Of a stretch of 53,019 nucleotides of DNA, positions 9,891 through 22,065 are shown piece after piece. The position numbers and the translations under genes were made by a program. Under the pieces are notes generated by a model. The model did no database searches. It had not been told where the DNA came from and saw only the letters and a list, made by a program, of their open reading frames with translations. Source of the stretch: Neelides folsomi (Eukaryota; Arthropoda; Collembola; Neelipleona; Neelidae); NCBI GenBank assembly GCA_034687125.1, contig JAQGBZ010000406.1, positions 1 to 53,019 of the forward strand, in the 5' to 3' direction. Numbering within the stretch: position 1 is the stretch's first letter; every line of letters begins with the position of its first letter.

Positions 9891-12800
9891 TGGAATAAAT
9901 ATTACCAATATTTCCCACATTGATTCATACCCACATTTAAGCTAATAGAGGAATTAAACTTTTTTAAGCTTCCTTACAAGTAAACATGTACATTAGCATT
10001 TTCAAGCTACTGCCTAAATATTATAGTTATATAAGTATTCTTTTATTGTATTCTAACAAAGCTTTGTTCATTATTATACAATTTATTTAACAATAAAAGC
10101 ACATTAATGAAAGTTCAAAGGTTCTGAGATCTACTTCAATATAATATTTTTTTTTCTTTTCATGTATAACATGATTATTTATGATATATTTATATGTAAG
10201 TTGGACATTCTACACATTCTCACTCACAGGTGACATTTTCACTTTTAATTTCACATGTATAAACTATCTACTTAGGTATATGTATTTCATATTACTGATA
10301 GATAATACATATTTATAATATACAATATCCATTACCCAAATAAATGTAAATTACATAATATATATGGATGTATGTATTCCTATACGATTTATGTATGTAT
10401 CATACATAATGTACTATGTTGATACTTACTTACCTTGTACACTATTTAGTAAATATACAGAATGCATTGTAGGAAGATATTATGTCTAGTTTAAATTATT
10501 TATACCCAAATACATATTAATTCATATTTTTAATCATTGTATCGTATTTATTACATATCCATTAAACATTACTTTACAACTAAATTATATATTGTATTTA
10601 CGATTATTTATTGTATTATTATCACTACTAATATAAAGAGTGACACGTGCATACAAACTTAAATACATCGTATGTATGGTATGTACATGTAATACAATAT
10701 ATTCCTTACTTATGCATAAGTACATATTTATACATGAGTCTGTAGTTACCTTTACGTGTATCTCATAGAAATTATATGTAAAACGGATACTGGAGATATA
10801 AACACTGTTTTATTTCATCAACTAATTAAACCAAACCTTACAATATGTACAAGCATATACATATACATACATTACATATAATATATTTGTATATTTAAGG
10901 TAGGTATTGTTAATGTAGTTAATTAAACAAAAAACTTGACAAGCTTTTTAGTATTTACTAAATATTATTTAATTAAAATTTCATTAATTTTATTTTGTTT
11001 ATTACATCTAGTGTGTGTTATACCGGTCTCTCTTTCTACTGTAACGTTATTTAGCCATTATAATGCGAATAAAGCTTGACCATATATTAAGTACAATAAC
11101 TGGTAGTTTTAGTTAGGGTTAGGTTAAAATAACAACTTTAATTTGTAGTCAATACGTATAATTATTATCATTAGTAATAAATGAATATCAGAATAAATTC
11201 ATCAACAATGTCATATTTCTGTAAGTAATGAGGTCAATTGTTATTACCGCATTGCTGCCATAATTAGCGTACCTATGATATTGTCCATATTATAATGCGT
11301 AAGTTACTCATGATATTTATAATGTGTTTATATGCAAATTTCTTCCATGACTTTATGAGGACGAATAGTTTTTTATATTGTCACCTCGATTTCCATAATC
11401 AGTACATACTTAGTTTTAGTTAATTTATATTCTTCCTTTAAGTATTATGGCCTATTGATACATGTAGTTATGTACTGAAAATGAGTTTTATTGTCTCAAT
11501 GTTTTCAGCTCTGATTCACACTCGATTTTAGACCAGTGTAGTGCTACCTCAAATCTCGTTAAATCCCAAAGGGGAAAAGGGTTCAAAGTGTTCCCTAACA
11601 ATCCAAAAATTTACGCCTCTCTCATTTCTCTCTTTTCCACTTTAACCTTTTCCCCTTTTTTTACAATCCTGAAATGGATGATTTAGAAAACGCCAAGTCA
11701 GTTGATTACTTCATGGGAGACTGATTGAGACTCTTGGTAAATCATTTGGCAAATGTATTTTTATTGTCCTGAAAAGCTTTTCAAGTTGAGTCACAACGGG
11801 GCAACCCCCCATGCGAAAGTACTTTTTATTGTCATTGTGAAGTCTATTGTCTTCCTTCAATACTTTTACTTTATGTCTAAGTACATTAGAGGGAATTCAA
11901 AGAGAAGCTGAGAACCTTCTGAGCAAATTTTTGAATTCGACCCATTGTACTCTGTATATTAGTAAATACTGTGTGTGTATGTGTGCATGTATTAGTAGAT
12001 GTGTTTTAATATTAGTATTATGTATGAATATTTCTAACTCACTGATCACTGATCATTCACAGGAAAATTTTTATAATATTGAGTTTTGAACTTCAAGGCA
12101 TCCTTGATTTACAAGTAAGCTGTAAATGCTGTAATATATTTTGGTAATGGATAACTCAAAAATTTATAAAAGGACTTTAAACAAAATGAGTAAATACCTT
12201 GGTAAATTATTGAATTGTAGAATTAAGCGAATTCATTTCATTGAGGGTGGTAAAAAGGCAATGAGGGAACTGAAGAAGAAACCTTAATTTTTTAACTGTG
12301 TTGACTATTAAAGTTGAATTTCATTCTATTAGTACAGTCGTTAAGTTAAAGGGAGATCTGATTTATTTGTACACTTTTGTTTCAGAATGTGTAAGAGATG
12401 AGGAGGAAGGATTGTCCCAAGTTCTAGTTATAAAATAGCCATTTTCTATTCTGTCGGGGCGCGGGCGAAAGGAAATTCATTCGCAGAATACCAAGCAGGA
12501 TCCGGTTTAATTAAATTCAACGACGAGGATCAAAAGAAATCCCATCAAAAAATGGAAACTCACCAAAAATTTAAAATAGGCTTCAAAATATGCATTAAAC
12601 GTCTTTATACCAAGCTCAGAATTTAAGGTTAAAGTTTATAAATAAATTAACTGTTAGCCATTGCCAAATATTCAGTTGATTTAACTTGTTTGTCCATTTC
12701 AAGTCAAATTATACTTTTGAGTATTTTCATTATTAAAAAAATACCTATACTAGTATGCGGATAAAAGGTAATTTGTGGTAGGTGTGAGGTTTCCAACTCC

Positions 12801-13500
12801 TCAACTAATCCATATGATATTCAAGGTAAGGAAGATTGGATTAATACTCTAATAATTATCATATCTGTATTTCATATGTGTCATCTGATAAAGTGCAAAT
12901 GGTGTGAGATTTCAAAGTTCGAAGGTAGATATATCATTTAACATGATGCTGATGTGTATCTTGTGAATAGGAGTAATTTCAGTACAAGTCAAAAGACGAT
13001 TTAAATATGTTTCAATGATATCTCCTGAATATTTGATATTGATCAATGTTATCTAAATTACGGTTGAGTGTTTGACAGTTGTTACAGAGGTGGAACTTAT
13101 TTACTTAACATTCAAATATCAATTACCTCTATGGATGATTGTATTGTGATACTAATATGGTATGTATGGTATATGTAAATTATAAGTAGATACACATAAG
13201 ATAAATAGTTTAGTATACCCATATATACATATTCCATCTTGCATTTTACTTATTATGTATCATTTATCGTCATTGTTAGTTTAAATATGTACATGTATTA
13301 TGATTATTATTAAAGATATTCACGTATTATTGTCCAATTTGAATTTCCAATTTCACTTCAATGTCCATTTTCACATTTAGGGTCAAATGGACATTGTCGA
13401 CCGACAGTCAAATATGTTAACTCCCATATGTGCCTTGTACTTTATGTAATCATGTTCAGCACATGGATGTGTAGTATTTCATTATACATATATCCCATAG
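9891..13500. other. AT-rich intergenic stretch
   Basis: This stretch is dense in TACATA/TATGTA words and short A/T repeats. No conserved coding segment, RNA gene or clear transposon end was recognised. The 80-codon frame at 11847-12089 has no motif. Confidence 0.5.
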
Positions 13501-14020
13501 TTATATGTTACTTAAGTAGGGCATTAGTAGCCTTGACAAAGGAGAAGAGGCTTCGAGCTAAATTCCTATGTAATGTAGAAATGTTTCTGTAATTACACAC
13601 ATATGTATTATTGTCACCGATTGATAGCCATTGATTATTCTTCAAAATCTCAGTTTCATTCCTCAGCGTTTTCGACCCACATTCCAAGTGACTCTTGGGG
13701 TAAAGCCTCACCCGCCCAACTTTCTTCAGATCCGCCCTCATTTAACCCTGAAAGTTAAACAATTATGAAAAACTCATAAATGGCTAGGAAGGAATGGATT
13801 CACATTAAAATGGCAGTTAACAATGATTTGAGCCAATGTCCTTATTAGCAATTAACTAACTTTAAGTAGCATAACTACACTATGTACCATACAATATAAT
13901 ACACAAGTATTACATACATATTAGGTATATGGTATATTCCACATACGAATTTTCATCAATTATTAATTGATTATAAAGTATGAGTAAGGATGTTGGGAAG
14001 ATTGGGTCAAAATGTGTGAG

Positions 14021-15192
14021 TTATTTACCCTGGAAGAAAACGGGTAGAATCTGGCAGCGGCCGACGTAGCACCGAAAGGCCCCAAACCCGACACAGGAGC
14101 ATTGGGAATTGGAGGAACAGGACTGGCCTTCCACTCCAGAGCATGGGGGGCTCGCCACCTGAGAAATCATCTCAACTTTATAAACCTTGTTAAGATCTTA
14201 AGAATCCCTAATTGTATTTTGGGTATTACAGAAAGGGTGCGTTGGTCCGGCGAAGTCTCCTCCTCTTCCCGGGGCTCCTGTTGCTCTCCATCATCCTTCC
14301 CGTCATAATTGGCGGATGGGGCTTGACGACGAACGGCGAAAGGAAACACCCCGGACGGGCCCTGCAAAGGGAAAAATCCCCCGCCCGGGGCGGCAGGAAA
14401 CGGCTGTTCCTCCCCCCGTCCCTTCATCTTGAGTGTGGGGATAATGGCGGCTGGGTGGATCCTTTTCCCGCGCTCTCCGCCCTCAAAGAGTTCCTTCGCG
14501 TGGCCGAAGCGGATCTTCTCAAAGGAGGTCATGAGCTCCTTGGGCTTGTTCACGATCCTTCCGTCCGACCCTGCCGGCGGGGAGAGAACCACCGTCCCGA
14601 ACCGCTCTTCCTCGTCCCCGTCCCCCGCCGCACTCGGTTTCATTTCCTGTCGCACCTTCTCGAACGCCCGCGGCTCCTTCGTCGTCTCCGGAGGGGAGAA
14701 GTGGACGATGGCCGGCGGACCTTCGCCCCCGCGCATCCCGGTCGGACCGAACATTCGGAACTTGACCTCTTCGAAGGGCCGTCTGCCTTTCCCTCGCGGG
14801 CGAGTGATGATCTTCCCGTAGAGCTGGCCAGGAAACCGGCGGGAGCCTTTTGCAGCTGGGCGCAGAAACCCTCGGCCTCCGAAACGGTTCGGCGGAGAAA
14901 ACCCCGCCAACCCGCCCACCGGATATTCCCAAAACACTTGACCCAGGGCGGGTATTTCGTTGGTGAGGTCAGCTCTTGACTGGCGTTTGTAGTAGCGCCA
15001 CATGACTTTGAGCTCGTCGCACGAGGGCTCGTTGGGCTTGTCGGCCAGAGCCTCCTTCAACCATTCCTTTCCGTACTCTCCGCCGTAGGGTGGGAATTTT
15101 TCGGGGTAAACGGAATTAGACATCCCCACAGCTCCGCCCACAAGGAGAACAATTACGAAAGGACTCATGACGGTGACTCCAGCCTCCCGCAT
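14021..15192 (-). CDS. Secreted precursor with C-terminal six-cysteine, amidation-type segment
   Basis: Two exons on the minus strand: 15192-14230, then 14158-14021, with a 71-bp GT..AG intron. The phase is 0 at both junctions. The ATG at 15192 lies just after an acceptor-like TTGTAG, so a 5'UTR intron is likely; ATG 15168 is the alternative. The product is about 366 aa. Residues about 9-23 are a hydrophobic signal peptide. A conserved-looking patch follows (CDELKVMWRYYKRQSRADLT, with dibasic KR), then a Gly/Pro/Arg-rich middle and NKPKELMTSFEKIRFG. In phase, exon 2 encodes six cysteines spaced C-x7-C-x5-C-x-C-x7-C-x4-C and ends FFQ-Gly-Lys-stop, a typical amidation signal. The gene is far more GC-rich than its surroundings. 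It looks like a neuropeptide or peptide-hormone precursor, but I cannot name the family. It has six cysteines without the adjacent CC of amidated knottin neuropeptides. Confidence 0.6.
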
Positions 15193-15200
15193 TCTTCCTA

Positions 15201-18200
15201 CAATTAACCACATCACTCTAAATGATTCAGCTTTCATATGGGTTAATTCCAGGGAGTCATTAAAATAATAAATAAATGCATCTCCACATTGACAACATTT
15301 TAAATAAATGCCTGTATTCATAAAGCGTGATCTTGCAAGTTTGTTATTTAGTACATTCAAATGGGATATTTTTGCTTGATTAAATTAGACGGAAATTAAG
15401 CGTTTTTAATTATACGTGTGCTCATAAACGTTTGTCCTATAGAGGAAATAGTTAGTTAATGGACGTAGGTATTTTATAAAATCCTTACATTTTATTGCTA
15501 AGTTAACCAAAGAAAAAGTTTGACTCAAATCCTCGGTCTATAGAAAAGAAAAACCCCAATTTCGTTTCTTGGGTATTGCTATCTAATCGTAAGTAGTGAA
15601 GGCAAGATAAGAACTTTCTCAAATCCCATGAGGGATGAGGGGAATTAATTGGAAGAGCTAATAGGAATCCTCGAGAGATCAATAAGAAATCCGATTGACG
15701 ATCATATATATATATAATACACACATTCTCTCACGCCCACACACTCAAAGTCGAACAACAAATAGGTTCAAGCTTTTACCAATCCCATGCCACATTAAAC
15801 TCTTCGACTCTTTCCGATTTTAAAAGTTAAAACTTTTAATAAAAAAAACCATGCGACCAAAACAGGTGTTTCCAATGGCGATCAATTACCAAAAATATCA
15901 ATTTATTTAATGAGATTAAAATCCATTTTTCTATTAAAATCTATCTTCTCAATGAACTATTTCTGTCCTCCCATAGCAAGAACTCCCATTTGTGGTTTTT
16001 ATCTTCAAAAAGTTCCATTGATGTCTCCCGGATTGCCATTCAAAGTGAGTAGAAGAGGAAAATGACGTTTTTCCATTTTATGAATGAAAATCATTGCGTC
16101 AATTGAGAATGTATAAAAAATCATTTTTCTGTATGAAGATTCCTCCGTTTTCAACTACACGTAATATCTTACATAAGTAAATATGCCAAGAATGTATGTG
16201 CCTATACTACCTATATAGGAGAGATAAAAGTATGCTTTTACAGGCTTACGCAAACTAACAATCAATTTATACATATGGACATGAATTGAATACGAATTCA
16301 TTTTATTTAAAAGGAAGGAAATTTCCAAAAATTCCTACATACATATTCTAAGTATATATGTATGGTATATACAGCTATATCAAAAGGAGAACCTTTCATC
16401 CAACTCAAGTATATCAATATCAATTTTAGCAACTTTCTATTTAGCAACTTTCTACAATGTAATATCTTTGTATAAGAAAGGGAAGGTGAACAGTTTGGTT
16501 TCTTCGTTTCTTCCTCTCCAATTTATGTGAAAGTCGTAAGGGGGGAGGAGAAAATTAAATTTGTTATTGAAAGTCCTATCGTGGGATCTGTTCATGGAAT
16601 TCCTCTCCTTTCCCATGGCTCTTAATTAAGCCCCATTTGAAAATGTTCCTCCGTCTTTTCTCAATTACCAGCATATTGCAAATCTCCGCCCCCGTCCGAT
16701 CATTTAAAGGCGTAGTTGTTGAACCTCCTTCTTCTAACTCTTAAACTTCTTAAACCACAATTTTCCTCACTCCACTCACAGTTTAAAGACTCAGGTTTAG
16801 ATATTAAGAGGAGAACACTAAAAACAGTACACAAATAAAACAATATATGCAATTTCTTCACCTCAAATGCTCCTTAAATATTGCAATTTCTTACGTCAAG
16901 TGCTTTAAGAGCAGTTATTGTCCCAGACTCTAATAATGTACATACAGTATTGCCCGGATATGTAATGCATAAGTAGGTGTCATTTTAAAGGTCAGAGTCT
17001 TCAAGATTTAGTTAATGTTGGATATATGGAATGTGTTTATTTAAACTTGCCCAAAGGGTTGTATTAGTATATTAATACTAAATGGATTTATCGTGTGGAG
17101 TTAGTAGAGTAATTAGATCGGCATGGTTCTTATGGGTCGTTAAGAGTTGAGATGGATGAGCCTTCGGCCCCACACGTGGCTTGGAGATCAATAGTTGACT
17201 TGAGTGTTATTTCCCGCCGCCGCCTTCCCTCATGAATGAACTGACGTCACGAACGGACTCGTGGACGATCTCACAGTCCTACACTATTGATCCATCCAAA
17301 CCCGGTCTCATACAATCTTTTTCATAATATATACTTATATATATCCCCTTACATTTACCTCCTTCCCCAACCCACACATTTATAAGAAGAAAGGACCATA
17401 TTACGTCTCACCGACTCACTTGCAAAATCACCAATGAGTAATGAGGACAATGGGGAGATTACAATAGATTTAATCCCCACCAAGAGTAGGGAAAAGCTAC
17501 ATGTCATGTATTTAAGTATTTAGAGGGAAAATGAAAGGGAAATAAATTATGAAGCTTACAAAGACTAAGGGAATTGATCTTATTTAATTGGATCAACATT
17601 TACCAAGTTTATCATAAATTTGACTTATAAATGCTTTACTTTAGATCTGTATTAAATACATGAGTATTAAGTTGATCTCATAGATGCGTCCAAATTGAGT
17701 TGTTCTTTGAGAGAATCCCATTTGAATCTCTGGGTATTTTGATATGCTGAGGATCTTTCTGTGCATCTGATTTGAATGAGTCTCACTCTCCCCAAGATAG
17801 ATACAACCCGCTTTGGTCCTATTCCGAACCATGATAATTTTTACAAAAGAACTCATATTCTTTTGAATCAAGTTTGGTTCTTAGGAAGCTGGGAATAATG
17901 AAAAATATATTTCAGTCGGTTGCTTTTTCTTGCAAAACTTTGTACATGCACAGCTTTTTCATACAGATCTCTTTTCATCCTCGATTTTTCAATTTCAAAG
18001 AATAAAAATCAAATTATTTACATACATAATTTATACCGGGAAAATCTCCTTTGCAATTTTCATATAATACCTAATATATAAATACAAAATTGTATTGGAA
18101 ACTTGTAACTCATATACCTTGTTATTCCATTCTATAGAATTTCATACGCCCACGACAATTCTATTCATATTAGAAAGAGTAGTGAAAGATGGTATCATAT

Positions 18201-21200
18201 GAAATATTGAGATTTTGATATTAAAAGCTCAGATTAATCATTTGATTTCATACACCAAGGCACTCATTCATTCATCAAAAATTGTGTTCCCAAATTGAAA
18301 AATAAAATGTGAATATCTGAATATTATCAAATTAGTGAAATCCAACAGCTCTTTCCCGACTATTGCAACTAGGAATTTTTCTAGGAGTCAACTAGAGAAG
18401 CACCTTTGTGATCTTGGACCATTGTTAGGAGTAAGTTTCTTATAGATTCAAACCTGAATAGGAATAGTTCTTCAATTGAAAGAAATGTCTTTGAGCATAA
18501 AAGACTTTCTTTCCTTTCATCTCAATTTCTTCAATTCAACACGTCGTGTCTCGGTGGCCTTTTATTCAACCTACCAAAACAGGCTCGGAAAACATGAAAT
18601 GCTTCAACTGCTATTCAATACCATTAATATGGATTTAATGCAGTGTTAAAATCAATCCATTTTTGAGGGGTAGCATTAACATTATGTAAATACTTCCATT
18701 ACTAAATAGTTCATGACCTGAGAATCCAAGCATCAACCGATGTCATTAATCATCTACTAATTTCTTATTCCTAACAAATGCTTACAAATAAACATACAAT
18801 ACATAAGGACTAATCAATTTATAATTGATTAAAACTGCTAAACTTGTTATTAACTCTTAAACATTATTTTCTTGGTTAGAATTTGAGTAAAGTTGAAAAA
18901 GAATTTGGCAAGAATTTGCTATCGTTAAAGTGAGTTACAAGTTATTTGGATGTTATTAACTTATTAATGAGCTTTCTGCACAGCATTACTTTGGTTGGTT
19001 TCTTGAAGGGAAAGTTGGACAACTTGGTGTTTCTTTTCTTACCCGTTCGGGTGAGTTATTAAGAGATTTGTATTGGTCCGGCTCTGTATATTTTATCCCT
19101 TTAACTTTGAAAGCCTATTTGTGCTTCGGAATAAACTATAAATACAAGGGTATCCTTAAGCAAAGGTATTCTTTAAAAATTAAAGAAAAAATTTCTTCAT
19201 ACCTACTGTACCATATACATATTAACATGTACTGTAGATTATTTATATAGTAATTTGTGCTTGTCTAGTAGGAAATTGAACTTGAGGGATAATTGGCATA
19301 TATCTGTAAGTTAAAGACCAATTAGAAGATCTTTAGACCTTTTTTAAAGATTAATTTCCATCGAAAAGATTTCATTTTGTATGAGTGAAGGAATGATTTC
19401 TCTTTTGCCACTCAACTCCTTTTTGTCTCCTCCTTCAAATCTCTCGAGAGATTCCAAATACATGAAATAGTTCAATCATCTACACTTCGAGTTCCTATGT
19501 AAATAAATACTCCTTATATGCATCATGAGAGTTGGATAAAAAAGACTCGCTATATTTCACTATTCTTCATTCTAATGATTGGTCGTCTTTACTTCAAAAA
19601 ATTGGTCATTGTTCTTATTATTTCTTTCATTTTCACCTTTACGACCACCGTTCAAATTGTTGGTAAAGTCGTAATTCTATATTCAATTGTTTGATATGCC
19701 AATCTCCATGTTTTTTCAAATTCATTTGTTGGCATTATCAAGTTTGTATATTGTAGTATGTACATAACTGTATGTAGGTATACGACTATGAAAAAAGGTT
19801 TAAATTCATCTAATAAACTTAAAAGCGATTTAATATTTTATAACCATATTACCACAGCTTATAAAATCCTGTTGCTTTTATAATGGGCTGATAAAGAAAA
19901 TAATAAATTTTAAGGTTGAAATTGCCAGGACATGAAAGGAAGGATAATTGGCAATTTTTAGTTTTTGAAATAAGTCCTTAAATCTTTATAAATATTCCTA
20001 CATTGCGTATTACATATTTGTATGCGTTAAAGGTACTCAAGGACTATATTTAATATGTCGAATTATTATTTTAAATATCAAAACTCAGATTTCCCTCCCT
20101 ATATCTTCAACTGGTAAGAAATAAAATTTTTGTTCAATGCTCGATATTTATTACAATAAAGGAAAATAAGATTTGGAACTGCAATGTTATTCTGCCTTTA
20201 CAATTTTGCGATTGAAAGAAATCATTGGAATAATAAATTTGGCGTGTAGGCGGAATTGAATATTTTTATATCTTGGTTTTCCTCTGCGTGCGAGTGATGG
20301 GTTCAGGAAAATAACAACCAATAAAGGCTTTAGAATCCCCAAAATGAATGAATTTCTTTTTATGGCCCCATTCAACAATTTTTATTATCAAGGACAAAAT
20401 GAATTTTGAGCTCTTTTTTGTGAATTTACAAAAGTTAAATGATTTCCATTCAACTCGCCTCTTTTTCAACATTTGTCTCATATGTTTTTGATGTACTGAA
20501 ATACAAAGTTGGAGCCAATCAGGATTTACTGTCTTTTACCCCAACTTTCCTTTTCTCCGCTCCCCTTCAGTCCTCTTTGACTCTACAAATGATTCCCGGA
20601 CTTGTACACCAAGATTTGTTAGACATTCGCGTATGTCTGCCAATTTACACCATTATTTAGTAAATGCAGAGCGGAGTTTGGGGAAACCATATGCATGGAA
20701 TTATGTATGGGAGAATAAATCACTGCCTTGTTGATCGTAATTGGCATGATTGAATGAAGGGATTTCCACAGGCTTCAACTTTTCACTCATTTAAACAGCT
20801 CAATGAATTTAGGATGAATAGAGTTGTATGAAAATGAAATGAGTGATGAGACGGCCCTGGATTTCAATGAGGGGGATTTGTACATTTTCCTCCTTCAATT
20901 CTTTGGAGCTGGGAAGTTGAGAGGGGAAATGAAATGAGCTCGTGGTGATGTAAATACCGGAGAATCTTTTGATCTTCCTCTCATAAGGGTAATATGATTA
21001 GCGGATAAATGATGTTCAAATGGCTAATCCTTCGCTTCTAATTACTCAACTCTCACAAAACAAATGATGAAGTTGAATTAACTTAATACATTTGAACAAA
21101 GTCATTTTCACACTCGCCCTGACGCATGATACATTCATTCCAACATTTCCATGCGACAAAGGGAGAACAGATTTAATTAAATTTAAAACCCTTTTCTAAC

Positions 21201-21829
21201 TGAATAATTAAATTATACGACGCCCGTACAATATAACACCCGTTCATATTGTAAGTAAATATGCGATACATTTTAAAAACTCTCCCTTTAAAATGTATAT
21301 TGAAATCTTTTATCCGTAAACTTTATATTTTAAAAAAAATTATTAAATACCCAATTTATAGCTAATGAACATTATTAATTATTAATAATGTACATATATG
21401 TAATAATATTATATATAGATTCAAACTGCCGACAATTTACAATTTAAACCTATTCAAGTAATACTTGATATATGAATAAGCAAATACATAGTATTGGTAA
21501 CACTTAAACTCCAAGTTAAAATTAAAGACCTCATAAATTTTAGCGATAGAAACTAGAGTGCGAGTAGGAACAATGATGAATATAATGAGTACATATAATA
21601 TTACATACATATCTCCTTACTACAGAAATATAAACGAGTTATGTAACCATAGTTATTGTATGAATAATTTACATATTCATTAAGAGGATCTTCTTGCAAA
21701 ATCGTGATTCAAATGGTAATTATATTTGAGTTTTTGAAACAGCGGTAAAAAGGGTGAGTGGTAATTAAATAACCAGGAACTTGTTGATTGCCTGGAAGGA
21801 GATGAGTAAAGATCACTTACTTTCGACGG
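15201..21829. other. Gene-poor stretch upstream of the precursor gene
   Basis: No conserved coding exon was recognised. The interval could hold the 5' intron and promoter of the minus-strand precursor gene. A GC-richer patch at about 17,150-17,290 contains the palindrome TGACGTCA and is listed separately. Open frames of 60-76 codons here have no motif. Confidence 0.4.
17242..17249. promoter_or_regulatory. Perfect CRE-type palindrome TGACGTCA in a GC-richer patch
   Basis: TGACGTCA is the full cAMP-response-element palindrome bound by CREB/ATF bZIP factors. It lies in a local GC-rich patch (about 17,150-17,290), with CCGCCGCCGCC just to its left. The patch could be the promoter or a 5' noncoding exon of the minus-strand precursor gene whose coding start is at 15192. 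This is an inference from position and composition. An 8-bp match occurs by chance fairly often. Confidence 0.25.
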
Positions 21830-22000
21830 GGCAAGATGAGGATGTTTGAGGATGTTCCGGGGTCCAAGAAGTCTCTGAGGATCCGAGTGGAAAGGAGGTG
21901 AAGTTATAGGAATTGCGACTCCATCCGCCCACGCAGCAGCAACTACCCCAACCCTGAAGAACAACCCTCTCAAACCAAACACCTTCAGTGCTTTCTCCAC
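21830..22000 (-). CDS. Possible first coding exon of a secreted protein
   Basis: On the minus strand an ATG at 22000 opens a frame reading MEKALKVFGLRGLFFRVGVV, then AAAWADGVAIPITSPPF, and running to SK. A strong donor (AAA|GTAAGT) lies at about 21829. The hydrophobic run LFFRVGVVAAAWA resembles a signal peptide, and composition is GC-richer than the flanks. A second overlapping frame (Met at 22025) is also open to the donor, so the frame is not certain. No downstream exon was recognised. It could be the start of a small secreted or peptide gene with long introns, or chance. Confidence 0.25.
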
Positions 22001-22064
22001 CCCAAATCACACAAATAATATTCACTTAATCCACCCCAAATCACACAAATAATATTCACTTAAT
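21997..22064. repeat. Exact 34-bp tandem duplication
   Basis: The unit beginning CCACCCCAAATCACAC and ending TATTCACTTAAT occurs twice with no gap (21997-22030 and 22031-22064), with no mismatch seen. It sits directly upstream of the possible secreted-protein exon on the minus strand. Confidence 0.85.
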
Positions 22065-22065
22065 A

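Noticed and set aside
14212..14979. Long open frame on the plus strand through the GC-rich block
   Set aside because: It is antisense to the precursor exon, lacks a plausible N-terminus and motifs, and is explained by high GC content; splice signals and a signal peptide support the minus strand.
14030..15170. GC-rich block as bacterial contamination or horizontal transfer
   Set aside because: It has an in-phase GT..AG intron, an upstream acceptor and smooth AT-rich flanks, all fitting a native eukaryotic gene.
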